DNA from: Mannheimia sp. USDA-ARS-USMARC-1261
Lineage (GTDB): Bacteria > Pseudomonadota > Gammaproteobacteria > Enterobacterales > Pasteurellaceae
DNA length: 64,000 bases
NCBI RefSeq assembly: GCF_000521605.1
Contig: NZ_CP006942.1
Span: 2,108,001 to 2,172,000, forward strand
Direction of reading: 5' to 3'
Shown here: positions 63,262-64,000 of the stretch, piece by piece
How positions within the stretch are numbered: position 1 is the stretch's first letter
How the letters are laid out: each line of letters begins with the position of its first letter
Translations under genes and position numbers: made by a program
The notes under the pieces: model-generated
What the model was told of the DNA's origin: nothing
What the model saw: only the letters and a program-made list of their open reading frames with translations
Databases searched by the model: none

Positions 63262-64000
63262 ATGTTACAAAATAAAAAAATTTTAGTGGGCATTACAGGC
63301 GGAATTGCCGCTTACAAAACCATTGAATTTATCCGCCACTTAAAAAAGGCAAATGCGGAAGTACGAGTAGTCTTAACCCCTGCTGCAGAGGCTTTTGTAA
63401 CGCCTTTAACCTTACAGGCAATTTCAGGTAATGCCGTTTCTACTTCCCTTCTCGACCCTCAAGCCGAGCTGGCAATGGGGCATATTGAATTAGCGAAATG
63501 GGCGGATTTAGTGGTAATTGCCCCTGCAAGTGCTGATTTTATCGCTCGGCTGCGAGTGGGAATGGGAAATGATTTACTCTCCACCATTTGCCTTGCGACT
63601 GCAAGCCCTATACTGCTTGCTCCTGCAATGAATCAACAAATGTATAAACAACTGGCGGTGCAAGAGAATATCACTACGCTCATCTTTCGTGGGATGCAAT
63701 TTATCGGTCCTAACAGTGGCTTCCAAGCCTGTGGTGATGTAGGAGCCGGGCGTATGTCTGAACCCGAAGAAATCTACCAAGCCGTGCTGGCTCACTTCGC
63801 CCAAAATCAAGATTTACAAGGCTTGAACGTAACTATTACCGCAGGTCCGACTCGCGAAGCTATCGACCCTGTACGTTATATCAGCAATCATAGCTCCGGC
63901 AAAATGGGCTACTCCATAGCCAAAGCCTTTGCCGAACGTGGGGCGAACGTAACGCTGATTAGTGGACCGGTGAATTTACCGACACCCGATAATGTTGAAC
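63262..64000 (+). CDS. coaBC: CoaBC, phosphopantothenoylcysteine synthetase/decarboxylase (3' end outside window)
   Basis: This frame starts with ATG at 63262 after AAGGAAATTAGG and runs past the window end; 246 codons are seen of about 400. The N-terminal flavoprotein half (CoaC) shows [20 protein letters not shown] (residues 6-25), the active-site His in [28 protein letters not shown] and the Cys motif [10 protein letters not shown]. The CoaB synthetase half begins near residue 187 ([16 protein letters not shown]). Together they convert phosphopantothenate and Cys to phosphopantetheine for CoA. Confidence 0.95.
   Translation, partial: MLQNKKILVGITGGIAAYKTIEFIRHLKKANAEVRVVLTPAAEAFVTPLTLQAISGNAVSTSLLDPQAELAMGHIELAKWADLVVIAPASADFIARLRVGMGNDLLSTICLATASPILLAPAMNQQMYKQLAVQENITTLIFRGMQFIGPNSGFQACGDVGAGRMSEPEEIYQAVLAHFAQNQDLQGLNVTITAGPTREAIDPVRYISNHSSGKMGYSIAKAFAERGANVTLISGPVNLPTPDNVE

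Noticed and set aside
1-64000. tRNA or rRNA genes
   Set aside because: No cloverleaf with GGTTCGAATC-type T-loop and CCA-adjacent acceptor or rRNA core sequence was noticed while reading; a covariance search would be decisive.

Overview
The window looks like a chromosomal segment of a Pasteurellaceae bacterium. Evidence: the 9-mer ACAAGCGGT and its complement ACCGCTTGT recur throughout, which is the Actinobacillus pleuropneumoniae/Mannheimia type of DNA uptake signal rather than the Haemophilus influenzae type. The gene order napFDAGHBC, dat-rpmG-rpmB-radC-coaBC and the thiZX-tenA-thiY cluster is typical of the family, and the DNA is AT-rich. I cannot fix the species from sequence alone; Mannheimia/Actinobacillus relatives are the best guess.

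Layout. 1-4449 is the early end of a Mu-like prophage (unknown small gene, MuB, MuA, Ner-type regulator, then the oppositely oriented S24-type repressor). The phage end sits inside a doxX gene, which is truncated. 4873-11600 carries comF, a HAD phosphatase, an EamA exporter, rplU-rpmA and a thiamin-precursor uptake/salvage operon (thiZ, thiX, tenA, thiY) behind a TPP riboswitch. 11719-22283 holds ispB, queH, fabD-(membrane protein)-fabG, brnQ, mutM, an unknown secreted protein divergent from a LysR regulator, dtd, a YihY-type membrane protein and proA. 22595-27946 holds mutL, an inserted dinJ/yafQ toxin-antitoxin pair, then miaA-hfq-hflX. 28101-41769 is a giant trimeric autotransporter adhesin gene (about 4,550 codons) built from repeated modules that include nine collagen-like Gly-x-y blocks; it is broken by a frameshift close to its 5' end. 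42071-45645 holds nhaA, a half-size EamA protein, a phosphopantetheinyl transferase, psiE and an ADP-ribose pyrophosphatase. 45702-48393 holds a surface lipoprotein with a long charged repeat helix, followed by its likely Slam exporter, which carries an in-frame stop between the TPR half and the barrel half. 48550-50380 has a CPBP membrane protease and cpdA. 50464-56920 is the periplasmic nitrate reductase operon (napFDAGHBC) with a perfect FNR box upstream. 57051-64000 holds a quinone-reductase-like flavoprotein, the 1,3-diaminopropane pair ddc and dat with vapBC between them, rpmG-rpmB, radC and the 5' part of coaBC.

Most genes are housekeeping. The parts that merit a second look are the two disrupted surface-protein systems (frameshifted giant adhesin; Slam with a premature stop next to an intact cargo lipoprotein), the phage end inside doxX with three Mu-like transposase sites, a CRP-like site in front of the cAMP phosphodiesterase gene, an unexplained leader with a duplicated motif in front of dat, and families of GC-rich palindromic intergenic repeats. 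No tRNA, rRNA or CRISPR array was seen. I found no convincing wholly new multi-gene system.
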